A DNA stretch of 64,000 nt, taken from NCBI GenBank assembly GCA_018389105.1, contig JACATO010001040.1, positions 466,357-530,356 of the forward strand, given 5' to 3'. The stretch's first letter is position 1; each line of letters opens with the position of its first letter. The position numbers and the translations under genes are program-made. This document shows positions 37,360 through 49,502 of this stretch, in pieces. This DNA is from Nautilus pompilius. Taxonomy: Eukaryota; Mollusca; Cephalopoda; Nautilida; Nautilidae. The notes beneath the pieces are model-generated. The model made no database searches. It was not told the origin of the DNA and saw only the letters and a list, made by a program, of their open reading frames with translations.

Positions 37360-39085
37360 AGCATGGATGGACCTGGTACTTCGGTTTTCAATAGATTTTG
37401 GCGTAAAGGTAAAATGCCAAATACGATATTTGGAGAAAAGTCATTATTTTTTCAAATTTTAAATAGAGGGGTTAGCTATAGACCAATTTCCCTCGCGAGC
37501 TGCTTGACTAGACTAATAGAACATCGCCATAGAACAGCGCTTGACTTGGTGGCTAGAATTTCAAAATATCGTTACAAAAGCACAGGCAGGGTTCGGAATA
37601 GCTAAATCAACATCTAAGCATCTGGTACAGTTTACATCCTGTGTAAAATGTGTTCCGGAGGGAAGAAAATACATTGGCAATATTCATAAATCTACAACCA
37701 ACACATGCTAAGTACGAAGCATTCGCTTCTTTCATCAACTCAGTAGATTAGCAGTACCTGTTCGAGTAATCAAATAGATTACATTTTTCATGTTGACAGG
37801 TATGTAGGGATGAAGACTGATGGCTACACTTCACTGTACCATATCTTGCGCAAAGGTCTACCACACGGAGCCGCCTAAAGCCCTGCATCTAATGTTTATA
37901 TCAATAGTATCACACAGTCCGTATAGAATGCTGGTGATATTATTATTTGGGCCTCTGATTTCGAAGTTTCTGCAACAGAAAGAGAATGAAATTATGAAGA
38001 TGCTGTTGCAGTGTAAGCGAGATTATAGAAGATGACCGTGAATGTGGCGAAGACTGTGACAAGTCTCCACTAATAATAGATGCCTTCGGAGAGTCTGCAT
38101 GGTTGATATTTTGCCAGAGATGAGGCACGTAAGTGTAGTGTGGACTGTCTGCGCCTTTTCAAAAGGTGTTGTTCGAGACCAGGCCGCCGGGTATATAACT
38201 GGCGCTCCACGCTTTAACAGCTATCCTCTTGCCGAGAAGCCGACTTGGCTCTCGTTACTCTACATCTTCAGAGTGAGGCAACGAGATTCGAAGAGAAAGT
38301 CAAACGTCAGCAGTCTGACCATCCCCGTAAGCCAAGACATGGAGGAAAACGTTCAACAAAGTTACAAACCGCTGAGTGAGAAGTTTTAGATTAATGGGCT
38401 GATGAAAGAAAAACCCATACGATGGAAATCACTGGCTGAAGCCCAGCAATCAGTACCATTGGTAGCGCCACAAAATATTATAATTAGTGAAAGCACCGCC
38501 ATACCGTGTTCTAAATCAGACCATCCTCAGTACTTATTCAACACGGCGAATAGAACATTGTGGATATATATATATACAGATGGAGCTGGAGAAGGTGTTT
38601 TCAGGTCTGGTGATGCAGGAGTTCGTGCAATGATGCTGGATAAGGAAAATAAAGAAAAGGAACCAGCCGCAGTTGTCTGCGGTGGCTACCGCACGGAGAC
38701 AGTAGCAGTTTCTATGCAGCCTAGAAGAGCTGCTTTCATTTGAGGTACCCTGCTGTATAAATATCCTCGCTGACCGAAAGTCTCTCCCACAACCTCTGGA
38801 GAAAGCAGAAAACACTGGTCTGGAGCTACAAGAGCCAAAAAAACGTATAATGTGAGACCCATCTGAAAGAAGATTCTCATTTGTATTGCAACGGTCACCG
38901 AGCAATGAAGAAGTTGACAAAACTGCCAAAGCTGCCACTGAACTCGGTCTGTTATTGACTTTTCGAGTATGTCACCCCCCCCTCAAAATTAAGATGGTTT
39001 TCATAAGTTACCCTGGGATTTAAATGTACAGATTATAGGATTACGTACAGGTCATCTCCTTCTAAATGGCCAAGCTCATAGAATT
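37360..39085 (+). mobile_element. Non-LTR retrotransposon (I/Jockey-like LINE with RNase H), decayed
   Basis: Plus-strand motifs occur in the correct order across several frames. VSYRPISLASCLTRLIE is RT block 1-2 (SYRPISL). QAGFGIAKSTSKHLVQF matches QAGFRKGRST. RKGLPHGAA and VYINSI match QGSVLSP / YIND. NAGDIIIWASDF is a decayed YADD box (Y.ADD.A.WA). Then follow an RNase H region (IYIYTDGAGEGV; INILADRKSLPQPLE; PSNEEVDKTAKAA) and a terminal GLRTGHLLLNGQAHRIGV, like RLRTGH..LN..LHRIG. An RNase H domain downstream of RT is seen in I-clade and related LINEs. Frameshifts and lost catalytic residues make it inactive. Confidence 0.88.
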
Positions 39086-41090
39086 GGTGTGGCCACTTCA
39101 AAGACGTTTAAAACAACGCTAAATGTGATAAACGGGGCGAGCAGAATACAATGATAGCTTTGTTAAATGGACCGTTAGAACGTTATGCTGAAGACACCAG
39201 ACGTCCTTTCTCTATCTTTTAATATTTAAGTTAAACCTCATTTGGACTATGCAGGCTAATCTTGGCGTCCTCATCTCGCTTAAGATGCTGCGACACGGGA
39301 GAGATTGCGAAGGGATTTTCCGGAAATTATACGGGGTATGAGAATAATAGTAATATTACTAGAACAAATTAGACTTTCGGGTCTGACATGTCGTAGATTA
39401 CGAAAGAATTCAATTGAATCAATTAATGGTAAAGCTAAAGAACATGTAGAGAAATCTGGGTGGGGGGTGATATGGTTATGGTATTTCGGGTTCCAAAACT
39501 ACACGTGGACTTGGTCTGAGCTAAAAGACTAAACTCCATAGTATCCTCCAGTAATAGAATAGAAAGGGCAAAGAATAATTTAACCTTGCGCAATTGGTGA
39601 ACGTAGCACCATTAATTGTTTTTTTTTTTTTTTTAAAAAATGGTTTGGATTGTTGTTCCGAAGGATCGTTTGGAAATGATTATGACTCTTTTACATGCCG
39701 TAATAATAGGGACAGATGCAGGCGCTTTAATGTCAGCAGCAAGTTCCGACAGTAATCCAAAGCTAAACACGCGCGACCTACTCCTAGCAGCCATGAATCT
39801 AGGTTTGGGGCCGGTCTTCTGACGGGGTCTTCCACGACCCCTTTTCCACCCCGGGCGTAAACCCGGAAACCTACTTAAGGTCCGACGAGAGAACTCTTCG
39901 TTTATAGATGTGGGAGGAAACTGGATTGCCGGAACTGCTAAAGCTACAGGTAATATTGATATTAATTAAATAATGAACCCGACAGATATTGTTTACGTGT
40001 CTGCACTACAAGTAATAGTTTTAGTTCTGACATTTTGGAAGCAAAATAAATGTCAAAGCGGACGATCTCCGATTTAAAATATATATATAATGGATCGGAA
40101 TGCGAGTTAATGTTCAATAACATGAAAAAAAAGGTAAAATAAAATTCGTGGGTTCGACTCGTAAACATGTACAGATGTCGGATTTAATAGGCTCAAGTTA
40201 CGACCAAATGGCTGGGGGGAAACAGGCGGTGACAGTCGGCTGTAAATGTTAGAAGTCAGCAACATCGATAGCGGGGAATACGATAATTTTTTTGGTAAAC
40301 TCCACTAAGTAAACTGTTCGTTTCTGGTGCTCTCGCCTGGGAATACCGTACAGCAGACCGCGCTATCGGTTGTGGTGAGGGGAGTACAGTATGTCAAACG
40401 CATTCACCCTCCGCTAACCCTGACATTTTTCTTTTAAAACCGGAACGCGATTCTTAGTGCCTCGTTTTCATTCTTCAATCGAATCACGTGACGGAGCGTA
40501 GTCGCTCCGAGCAAAAAAGACTTTAAAACAAACAAAGGTTAACTAACATCCTTGGTGCATTCATGCATTCCGATATATCGATCACCATCGCTCATTGATC
40601 ATCTGTTTCGGTTCGCACACCAACATCGCCACAAGGAAAGAACTACTCGGGTGGTCTGAAATTAAAGTACTTAACTGGATTCGCCCACTATCCTGACAAA
40701 TAGAAGATACGATACAGTGAAAGCTGCCGGTTTTTTTTCCTTCCTTCTTCCGGTTTACGTAAAATGGCAGCTTAATGACAAACTGCGCAGAAACGGTATC
40801 AATCTAATTAGTAGACGCTTATCCCCTCAAAATGAAAACTAAGATAAGAGAGCATTTTCGATAAATTCGTCCCACGTCCATTGGAGTAGCAAATACGTGC
40901 TTAAAACCCTTAAATTCACCAGCGGAAATTCTGCGATCAATCTGGGCCGCGAAGAACTCGGTAACAGTGACGTCAAAATCGCTGTCAGGCTTTTTTTTTT
41001 TTTACCTCCACTTGCGCCATCTGTCTGCAAGGTGTCGCTTCTGACGCGAGCTGATCATTACGCAGTAAGGACAATCTAATGGTAATCGTA
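39086..41090. other. Intergenic stretch, no gene recognised
   Basis: Mixed-composition DNA with a T15 tract near 39618 and an isolated TGACGTCA at 40968-40975. I see no supported exon or element. Confidence 0.55.
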
Positions 41091-41091
41091 C

Positions 41092-42318
41092 ACGCACTGG
41101 CTGGCCACTTTATTAGGGTCTACGCGCCCCTTTCAAAGCCTGACCTGCGTTAGAGATTCAAATTAGGTTGAGTACATGAGGTAACAGGCGACCTCTGTAG
41201 CTCTATATATTAGGCTTGGACTTTCCACATTCCCTGACAGTCCGACAGATATGGCGAAGGACAACGACATCACAACTTTTGAAAGAAGCTCGACGGTGGG
41301 TGCTAGAGAGTAGCCAAGACAGTTTCGGTCGAAGGCTTCTCCATGACCTTTTGAAAATAAAGTTTACCAACATTGGCACAAGGGGAAAACATGCCTGTTG
41401 CTGTGGCGGCGGCGGGGGCATTGTGGTCTCAAATATGTAGTGACAGAAAAAATTAGAAAAGCGGTTAGACAGAATATTAAAGCCCAACTGTCATCAAACA
41501 CTACAACGACTGAAAGAAACATCGAATGCGAGGCACCCCACACCCTCCTGTGGCCTACTTCGCGAAGAACATTGCAACCAAAAGACTATGACAGTAAGGG
41601 ATCCTTTCGTTTACCATTGAGCAGTTACCAGCATAAAAAGACAACATCTTGTGTGGAATAATGGCCAAAGATATTGGGACCAATGAAGACTGGCGAAGAG
41701 CGAAGCGGCCTCAGAAGTCACGCTTCACCATTTTTTTGCACAAATGGAAGAAAACAAATTTAGAGAAAGCCACACGAATCACTTGTTCCTTAAGTGGTCC
41801 CAACTGTCCAGTCCTCTGGTGGTGAGGTCGTTTTGGAGAATGTTTTACTCACATACCCTTGGCTCGGCTCCTTGTTCTCTTTAAATAGCAAAATGGACGC
41901 CAAAGCCGACCTCAACATCATATCCGATCGAGTGCGCCCACTCAGCGATGGCTAATGTATGTATGTGCGCGCTGATTGGAACAGCTACTTTTAATACGGC
42001 AAAGCTCCCATCTGCCGTATCTACATTGTGCGTTCATAGTTTGAGGAACCTGACAAAGATTTCAGGTATCTCTCATGGCCAACACAATTCCCGGATCTAA
42101 TCTAATTTGAGCATCTGTGGGATAAACGTGAAAGACACATTTGCATCACGATCTTTTCTGTCCTCCTCTCTCCATAAATTGCATACAATATTAATGGCTG
42201 AATGGGGAAATATCCCCAAGGAGAACTTCCAGCTCCTTCCGATTTCTGTGTCATGGCTGTTATTTGAGGGAAAGAGGGCCAAACTCGCTATTGGGTATAG
42301 GTCCTCGTAAAGTGTATA
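41092..42318 (+). mobile_element. Tc1-like transposon, decayed, with partial terminal repeats
   Basis: The left end has CTGGCCACTTTATTAGGGTC and the right end GGTCCTCGTAAAGTG, a degenerate inverse of it. CCACTTTATTAGG-type ends are seen in Tc1-like elements of other animals. Inside, WRRAKRPQKSRFTIF corresponds to W..V..SDES+FTIF. VVPTVQSSGGEVVLENV corresponds to VVPTVKHGGGNVMVW. WPTQFPDLI is followed, after a stop, by FEHLWDKRERHI, matching WPAQSPDLNPIEHLWD. Stops and frameshifts break it throughout. Confidence 0.72.
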
Positions 42319-42920
42319 TTTGACTTACGAGTACCCGAATGCATTTTTTAAAAAGATGTACCCAGCACCTGTCTTGTGGTTTCTGTGGCGGGCGGCGGGC
42401 GGTAAACACGCCCCATGCTCTTTAGAAAGAGAGAAACGAGCTTATCATTGGCTTCATCTTTTTGAGCTGTTTCTGCTCCTGTCATGGTTAAAGGAATAAT
42501 AACATTTGCAAATGCCAGGATTGAAAATACCTACTCCAAATGATCATGAGGGCGAATGCGATTCACTGCGGTGTATCCGTGGTGTGAAATTACCGAGCTC
42601 ATCAGACTTGGGCGCGACAGACAGTAATGGACTCGGGGTGAGCGAGGCTGGGACGGAAATGAAAAGCGAGCGCTTCTGCTAATTAGACTTTTTCTTGTGT
42701 ACTTCAGCGATCCGCTCGGTCGAGTGAAGAATAGCGGTTTCTGCCACTGGCCGGCCGTGTCTAGAGATGAACCCTCCCTCTTATCCCGTTCCATCCAATT
42801 ACGGTGAGGAAATTTATTTTTTCTCCAGATAGAAGCTCTTTATCGCGTTTATCTAGTTAAACACACGAGAGAATTAGGCGATGAGTTTCTCACAGTAGTT
42901 ATTCGTGTTTGAAAAAATTT
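42319..42920. other. Short intergenic stretch
   Basis: Nothing recognised. The GA-rich array begins immediately after it. Confidence 0.55.
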
Positions 42921-42924
42921 TCGC

Positions 42925-43096
42925 GAGAGAGAGAGAAGAGAAAGATGGAGAGAGATGGAGAAGATGGAGAGAGAGAGAGAGAGAGATGACGTCAGTACAG
43001 AGAGAGAGAGAGAAGAGAGAAGAGAAGATGGAGAGAGAGAGAGAAGAGAGAAGAGAAAGATGGAGAGAGATGGAGAAGAAGAGAGAGAGAGAGAGA
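42925..43096 (+). repeat. GA-rich tract with a single CRE palindrome
   Basis: Purine-rich (GA)n with GATGG interruptions and one GATGACGTCAGTACA core (TGACGTCA at 42987-42994). It is the reverse-strand form of the CT tract at 43697-44250 and so forms an inverted pair with it across about 600 bp. Apparent Arg/Glu-rich reading frames here are artefacts of the repeat. Confidence 0.9.
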
Positions 43097-43695
43097 ATCA
43101 CGAATACGGGAGGGAGGGGAAATATCATTATCTTATAAAAGGGGGTTGGTTAGTTTAGTTGGTCAATTTCTAAAGGGTAAAAACCCGTCAAATGGTTTTT
43201 GTAGTTTTCATTCCTCGATGTCACATAACATTTTTAAAGGGACCCGTGTTTATTAGAGGAGGGATTTATATACTATTTTCACAAATAGTTTAGTCGGTAA
43301 AAATAATGGCTGAAAACAAACTATTTGATTATATGGGCGAGTGGATTATTAGAATTATTTTCGTTTAATTGCGTCGCTTCCCAAATAGCGACTATTAGCT
43401 CAGCTATTTATTGCGCCCGTCCACACGCTGCAGAAAGCGGCACCGTGGTTATTCGTGTTCCAGTTTTGCCCCTCCGCCACCTTCTTAAAGACGGAAAACG
43501 ACTGGTGCAGACTGGCGCTGTCAGAAATCGGCTGAGAATTTCTTTTTTTCTTTAACTCACCCGACTTCAAAAAAAAACACTTTCCACGGAGATCGCGCGG
43601 CTCTCTGCCCGAATGATCTTCCCTATTTTATTTGGTTGAAATTTTCAATTGATTTGTTTGTTTTGTTTATACCTTGGCGTTTCAGTTTAGTACAA

Positions 43696-43696
<1 letters not shown>

Positions 43697-43756
<60 letters not shown>

Positions 43757-43785
43757 CCTTTCTCCCTCTCTCTGTACTGACGTCA

Positions 43786-43817
<32 letters not shown>

Positions 43818-43850
43818 CTTCTCCCTTTCTCCCTCTCTCTGTACTGACGT

Positions 43851-43901
<51 letters not shown>

Positions 43902-44191
43902 CCTCTCTCCCTCCTCTCTACTCTCTCCCTCTCCCTCTCTCCCTCTCTCTGTACTGACGTCATCTTCTCTCTCTCTCTCTCTCCCTCTCTCTGTACTGAC
44001 GTCATCTTTCTCTCTCACTCATCCTCTCTCTCTCTCCTGTACTGACGTCTCTCTCCATCTCCCTCTCTGTACTGACGTCATCTCTCTCTCCATCTCTCTC
44101 TCTCTCTCTGTACTGACGTCATCTTTCTCTCTCTCCATGTCTCTCTCTCTCTGTACTGCCGTCTCTTTCATCTCCCTCTCTGTACTGACGT

Positions 44192-44230
<39 letters not shown>

Positions 44231-44250
44231 CTGACGTCATCTCCCATCTC
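43697..44250 (-). repeat. CRE-palindrome satellite array in a CT tract
   Basis: Runs of CTCTCT are broken by the core TGTACTGACGTCATC. Perfect TGACGTCA occurs at 43778, 43955, 43997, 44073, 44114, 44186 and 44232. Three decayed cores (TGACGTCT twice, TGCCGTCT once) lie between. Spacing is irregular (about 40-180 bp). TGACGTCA is the consensus CREB/ATF site (established knowledge); whether it is bound here is unknown. Ser/Leu-rich or Arg/Glu-rich frames across it are repeat artefacts. Confidence 0.92.
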
Positions 44251-44465
44251 CCCCTCCCGGGAGTATCGAAATCCACGATCCTTTTACAAAAAACGGATTC
44301 TGGGTTCTAGCTCGATTTTTAAAGTGTAAGAACATTAGCTGGAATTTAATCTCCATTAAATTTGACCTCTAAATTCTGTTCAAATAAATATCAAATGTTA
44401 ACTTTTGGTTGGTTCACCAGAAACTCAAATTCTCATTAAGAGATTCACTTTGTGCTATCTGAAAA

Positions 44466-44497
<32 letters not shown>

Positions 44498-45228
44498 CAT
44501 TGGAAGAAAATTGATCTTTAGGATAATTATTTTCTTAAAGTATCATTTTGTGTTTACGGTGGCTTATTCGTTTGTTTGTTTGCTCCTAACACCGAGATCG
44601 CCCGTAAAGAATGTAGATTTTGTTTTAGTAAGAAAAGAATAACGGTTACCTCCCTTGTGCTTAAAAAAAAAAAAAAAAGTCATCGCCATTTGAACTATCG
44701 TCGTGCAAAACAATCGAATGAAGAATATCGAAATTCAGTTCTGTAATTTGAATGGATTAATAATAAAGCGGTAATATATACACTGGTGTTTTTTATTTTT
44801 TACTTCCATTTTACCGCCGGCGTAGATTACGTATTTTCCATCCTTATCGCTTACAATTTCGTTCCGCAGAGACGGAAGACCAACAACGAAAACAAACAGG
44901 AGCTGCTCAGAGTCGGGGGTTCCAGCCTTGACCTTTCTGCCCTCGCCCGGATGGGATCGAGAGACAAGACGTATCCATCGTCGAAAAAAAAAATAAAGGT
45001 TCCTCTAAGAAGGTTCCGCTATGATGGAAGCAGACTGTCTTCTCTTCCTTCTTTTTACAGCGAAGTCGGTTCGTTCCGCGGCCGGTGCCGGCGACGGGTT
45101 TTCGGCGGGGTCGGCCGGTGCAGCCAACCGTGACCTTTGACACTGAATAGAATTTCTGCACGCCATTTGTCGTAGAGCAGTTTCAGAAACGGAGTAACGT
45201 TGAAGGATGCGGGGAAACTTAAAAGTGA

Positions 45229-45270
<42 letters not shown>

Positions 45271-46380
45271 TAATAATAAAAAGAACAGCAAAATTTAATT
45301 TCTGTCGCCTGCGAGCTCCAGTTACTCTCGGTGGCTGCGGAATCCGGCATCGACTCCATCACTCGGAGCTGAGAGTTCTCCCGAAACAGTTTCGTGTGCT
45401 TAACCCGGCTAATGGTTTGGTTTCCTGCTGACAGACTCATCCAGGCCGAGCGATTGCGACCAGCTGGTCTCGAAGTAAAATTTCCTGTAGATGGCGCTGC
45501 TAAATTCTGCCAAAACCGCTGCCGCGGGCGAGAACAGGATGACTGACGTCTGGACCTGATGGGAAAGCAAAAGCTGTGAGGGTCGACGAAACGAAATTAA
45601 ATTTTTTAATCTTTTGCGCAAGTGGAATTTGGCTTTTCTCAAGAGACTGCTGTCTGCAACCATATATATAATGTGGCTTGATTTTACTGTTATATTTTCC
45701 ACATGTAATACTGTACAACATGACCATCTGATTGTGTGTCTCTGTGTGTGTGTCACAAATGCAACTTCATATTTACTCCTGACTACCGGCGTAAACTTTG
45801 AAAGCAAATAAAATAAATATTCATTCTATTATTAAAACTCTTGGTTAAACACCAAATTTAATAAAAGTCAGTAATTGAGTATTAATTAAAAAAAAAACAA
45901 AACACTGAAGATGTTTATGTTCAAACGACAGTTATGCCAAAAGACCTCCCCATCTTCTGCCTCGAAAGTATAGGTAGGCATCCATTAGTTAACTTTTCCT
46001 GTGTTCCAAAGTATACGGAGATGTCGCCATAACTGTGTTGTATTATGTGGGAATCGTTTGTCTCATTTTTCTATCAGTTTCGTCTCCCAGAAGCTGAAGA
46101 GTTAATATCTCTAAGGTTTGTGCAGACCAAACCTTGTTGAGAACCACTCTCTAGATTTTCGCCTCCCACTTCGTCCTTATAATTTAAATGGCTGTTTGAT
46201 CTTCTTGATTAAACCTCCCAGCCCTTACTGAATGTGTTTGATGCCTGGAGGAATTACACGTTGTTAGAATATTGCAGTCCTTCACTGTCTTTTACTGAGG
46301 CGGTAACACGTCCATACCGCCCTTTTCCTATACTCAGTATTCTTGCTTTCTCGCAGATTCCACACTGAAGCTTTTCTCTT
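44251..46380. other. Stretch without a supported gene
   Basis: Contains a poly-T tract at about 44468-44498 and an (ATA)n microsatellite at 45231-45282. A minus-strand ATG frame at about 45290-45440 begins MSLSAGNQTISRVKHTKLFR and looks protein-like. It runs into the microsatellite with no good donor, so I do not call it a gene. Confidence 0.5.
45231..45282 (+). repeat. (ATA)n microsatellite
   Basis: About 16 ATA/TAA units with one interruption. Confidence 0.93.
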
Positions 46381-46383
46381 TTT

Positions 46384-46678
46384 ATTTGCATCCCTGTGGT
46401 GTTCGTTTTGTTGTTGCAGGTCCAAACCTTTCAGCGTTATGAACAACACTGTCTTTGTCCAGCTGTATCGTAATTTTGCCTGCTGCTCCGCTTACTCGGA
46501 AATTTGCACTGTTTGCTTTTGGTTCGTGCTTTTTTCCACCACGAATTACTTTCTTGGAAGTGTACAATAAAACGCCTTTCCGGAACTCCAGGATTTCCGC
46601 TACTTCTCTTTTCCGATTCTCAAATTTCAAATAGCATTCGCGACATATTCGCTCTCTTCTGGCCAGACTGACGGTCAA
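46384..46678 (-). pseudogene. Possible Ty3-type LTR retrotransposon integrase C-terminal relic
   Basis: A minus-strand open stretch of about 98 codons reads FRKGVLLYTSKKVIRGGKKH, then EPKANSANFRVSGAAGKITI and QLDKDSVVHNAERFGP. The order resembles the tail of Ty3/gypsy polyproteins (F+.GD.VL.Y..K...RKGGK.EP+W.GPY.I........Q...G....VHN..R.+PY). The GPY motif is not intact. No LTRs, protease or RT were found nearby. This is a motif-level guess only. Confidence 0.35.
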
Positions 46679-46699
46679 GCCCCGCCGTCACAGCTGTAA

Positions 46700-48930
46700 C
46701 TTCTCTGAACTTATAGCAGGCTGCTGCTACTCCTATACGGTCCTAAGATACGTGACTAGTACCTGGCCGGTCGATTTTTTTGTACCAAAGCAGGCGACTC
46801 AACGAGTGACTGCGGCCATTTTGTGACTGTTTTACATGTCTCACGTGACAAATGCGACAGTTTCGATAGAAGTAACGTTTGAATATAAATATATCACGTA
46901 TTGTTATTATTTATTCTTTAAGTGTTCTCGTTGATGTATCATTTCACAGATTTGTTGTTCTAAACAGTTAAAAACTATTTTCTTCTAAAGTTTTGGCAGG
47001 TAGTGCGCGCATATATGTTCACGCCATAGATGTTACGCATGCGCATCTATTCTTCAATGAATATTCAGTAACTACTTGCAGCCATTTTCTTTGTCTGGCA
47101 AGAGCACATCCTGAATCGTTTGGCACGGGATCCTCAGCATTATCGACGGTAATCTGCTCCGGTTTTTCCCGGAGTTTGGAGCTATTCCCACCGTTTGCTA
47201 CTCTGATCTTGACCACCCGGTCTTCGATTGTTCATCAAGATGTTCCAGTAAGTGATCAAAGGCGAGCGATAAAACAACTGCGGTCTATCCAGCGCCTTCT
47301 AGACGTGTGACATGTCGCCGTGTCCCACTGAGAATTTTATAATCAGTTGCCGGCATGACACAGGGTATTCCCAACGGATATGCCACGTATCCAGGAGGAA
47401 TACAGATCTTCATAAACGGAAGGTCTGTTCTACCGCCGACGCCCGTTCAAACCACTGCTCCATATCGCCCACCTTGGCGTTTGTTTATAAAAGCAGTGGG
47501 GTCCAGAAACATGAGGGGGTGGGGGAAACGCCCCGTTCTCCAGACCCGCATCCCCCGTGTTGTAAGGGATCTGTATCAGGCCAGGCGAGGGCCGTCGTTA
47601 TTCGCATCTGTCCCTAGTAGCTTCGGTTAAGCGTTTCAGCCGGTGTAATCCAGTCAGTCGGTGTTCCGACCTAGGGATGTGGTGCTGCTCGCAACTCTGG
47701 CGGCCAAAGCTGGTTCCACTTCTCTCCCTGCAAGTTAATCGGCGCTGCCCCGAAACCTGTTGGGGGTGGAAATAGGGCATGTGGACTGACCGGATTCGGG
47801 TCAACCGCTCACTCGACCCCCTCCCGCTGTTTCGGCTACTACCACCTCTTTCGAGACATCAAACTTTCCGGGTAAAGGCCGTCATGACGGACCGATTGTT
47901 TCCGATGTCACAGACCCCCCCCCCAACCGCCGTGTCCTTTCCCCTGGGGCGGGCGCTTAAAAGAAGAACCGGAGAATGTGACCGATCACCAAGGATGTTA
48001 AAATCGAAAAAAAAATTAACTCGCTCCGGTTTAATTAAATTGTGTAGCGTATAGAATATCCAAACCTACAAAAGGCTGGTTAAATATATTCTGATAGACT
48101 TAAGGAGGAATTGGGTTCTAGTTTAGCTGTAGAATAAAGACAATTACAAAAGCTTTCCGTTTCGGTGTTGATTTAACGAAAATTCAGTTTCATCCTCTGC
48201 GCATGTCCGATGTTACTATGCGAATACCGGATCTGATAATGATTCATGGCGTGTGGAAATGCTAATATTGATTGCTTTTCTCTCCTTTAGCAGGTTAAAC
48301 GGTTTTTATGATCGGGTTGGTGTTATTCATCAAGTATAAGAATAACGTCATTAAAATCTGCAAAGGCCAGAGTACAAGAGCAAACCAGCCACTTACCAAG
48401 ATAAAATGTCATTTATCTGGGCACGAACGGAACGAAAACAGTTCGCCATTTTGGTGTACATAGACTCAGCGTTCGGTAATGGCTGGCGTTTGGAAAAATT
48501 TTCGGAAAGTATTTGCTCAGGTCTTCGTTTGCTGGCGTACTTCTAAAAAAAAAAAAAGAGGGGTTAATTAGGGGTCGACTTTACTTAATTTTAGATTTAC
48601 TGCAACACCTCCGCCTTCCTCATAAAGTAAAACAGAAACAAAAACAAAATCCAAGAGTACAACGATTCATAGTTTTCATAAATGTACCCGCGTGTAAAGT
48701 CTTGGACAGCCGTGGATCTTGTTATTTCTCATATTTCGGCCAGCAGACAAATAACAAAAACGATACGTTTTTTTAACAATTGAAGTTGGCCTTTAAACCT
48801 TCGAGTATTGGTCCTTTACCAGCAGTACTCTATTTCTACAGCCCAGACGTAATATCATTCGTGACGAGAACTGATGTTGCCCGCTCCCATGAAGGATAAC
48901 ATTCTCGGGAAAGATCAACAGAAAAGAGGG
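46700..48930. other. Stretch without a recognised gene
   Basis: CpG-containing DNA with several 90-105-codon open frames (for example at 46993-47310 and 47312-47630 plus) that carry no motif I know. A C9 run lies near 47916. Confidence 0.5.
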
Positions 48931-48932
48931 GG

Positions 48933-48934
<2 letters not shown>

Positions 48935-48982
<48 letters not shown>

Positions 48983-49000
48983 CTCTCTCTCTCTCTCTTC

Positions 49001-49037
<37 letters not shown>

Positions 49038-49085
49038 TCATCTCTCTCTCTCTCTCTCTCCATCATCCTCTCTCCTCTCTCATCA

Positions 49086-49141
<56 letters not shown>

Positions 49142-49203
49142 ATCTCTTCATCTCTCTCTCTCTCTCCATCATCTCTCTCTCTCTCTCTCTATCCATCTCT
49201 CCA

Positions 49204-49236
<33 letters not shown>

Positions 49237-49237
49237 C
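48935..49237 (+). repeat. Long CT microsatellite without CRE cores
   Basis: About 300 bp of (CT)n broken by CATC, CCATC and CTTC steps, with no TGACGTCA. Related in composition to the CRE arrays but lacking the core. Confidence 0.93.
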
Positions 49238-49468
49238 GCCAACCAGCCAGCCGTCGAATTGAGAACCCTTTCGACGTACGCAAGAACACAGTCATTCCTG
49301 TGATCACTGGCATAATTCAGTCAGAAGTGACTTGACACAGTGGCTACGGGGAGACTGATGCGGACATTTAAACTAACTATCATGTGGGCAGCTATGGTCA
49401 GTTTCAGCAAATAATAATAATAACAATATTAATAATAATAATTAATAAGAGAAGATGAAGAAGAAGAA

Positions 49469-49501
<33 letters not shown>

Positions 49502-49502
49502 A
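49469..49502 (+). repeat. (GAT)n microsatellite
   Basis: About ten tandem GAT units following a GAA-rich stretch. Confidence 0.93.

Noticed and set aside
43636-44310. Long Ser/Leu-rich (plus) and Arg/Glu-rich (minus) open frames over CT/GA tracts, also at 42905-43138, 48793-49335, 56416-56691 and 60417-60844
   Set aside because: They are translations of dinucleotide repeats, open on both strands because CTC/TCT and GAG/AGA contain no stops. They are not genes.
45290-45440. Protein-like minus-strand frame beginning MSLSAGNQTI
   Set aside because: It has a real ATG, but runs into an (ATA)n microsatellite without a usable splice donor or stop nearby, and I cannot match it to a family.
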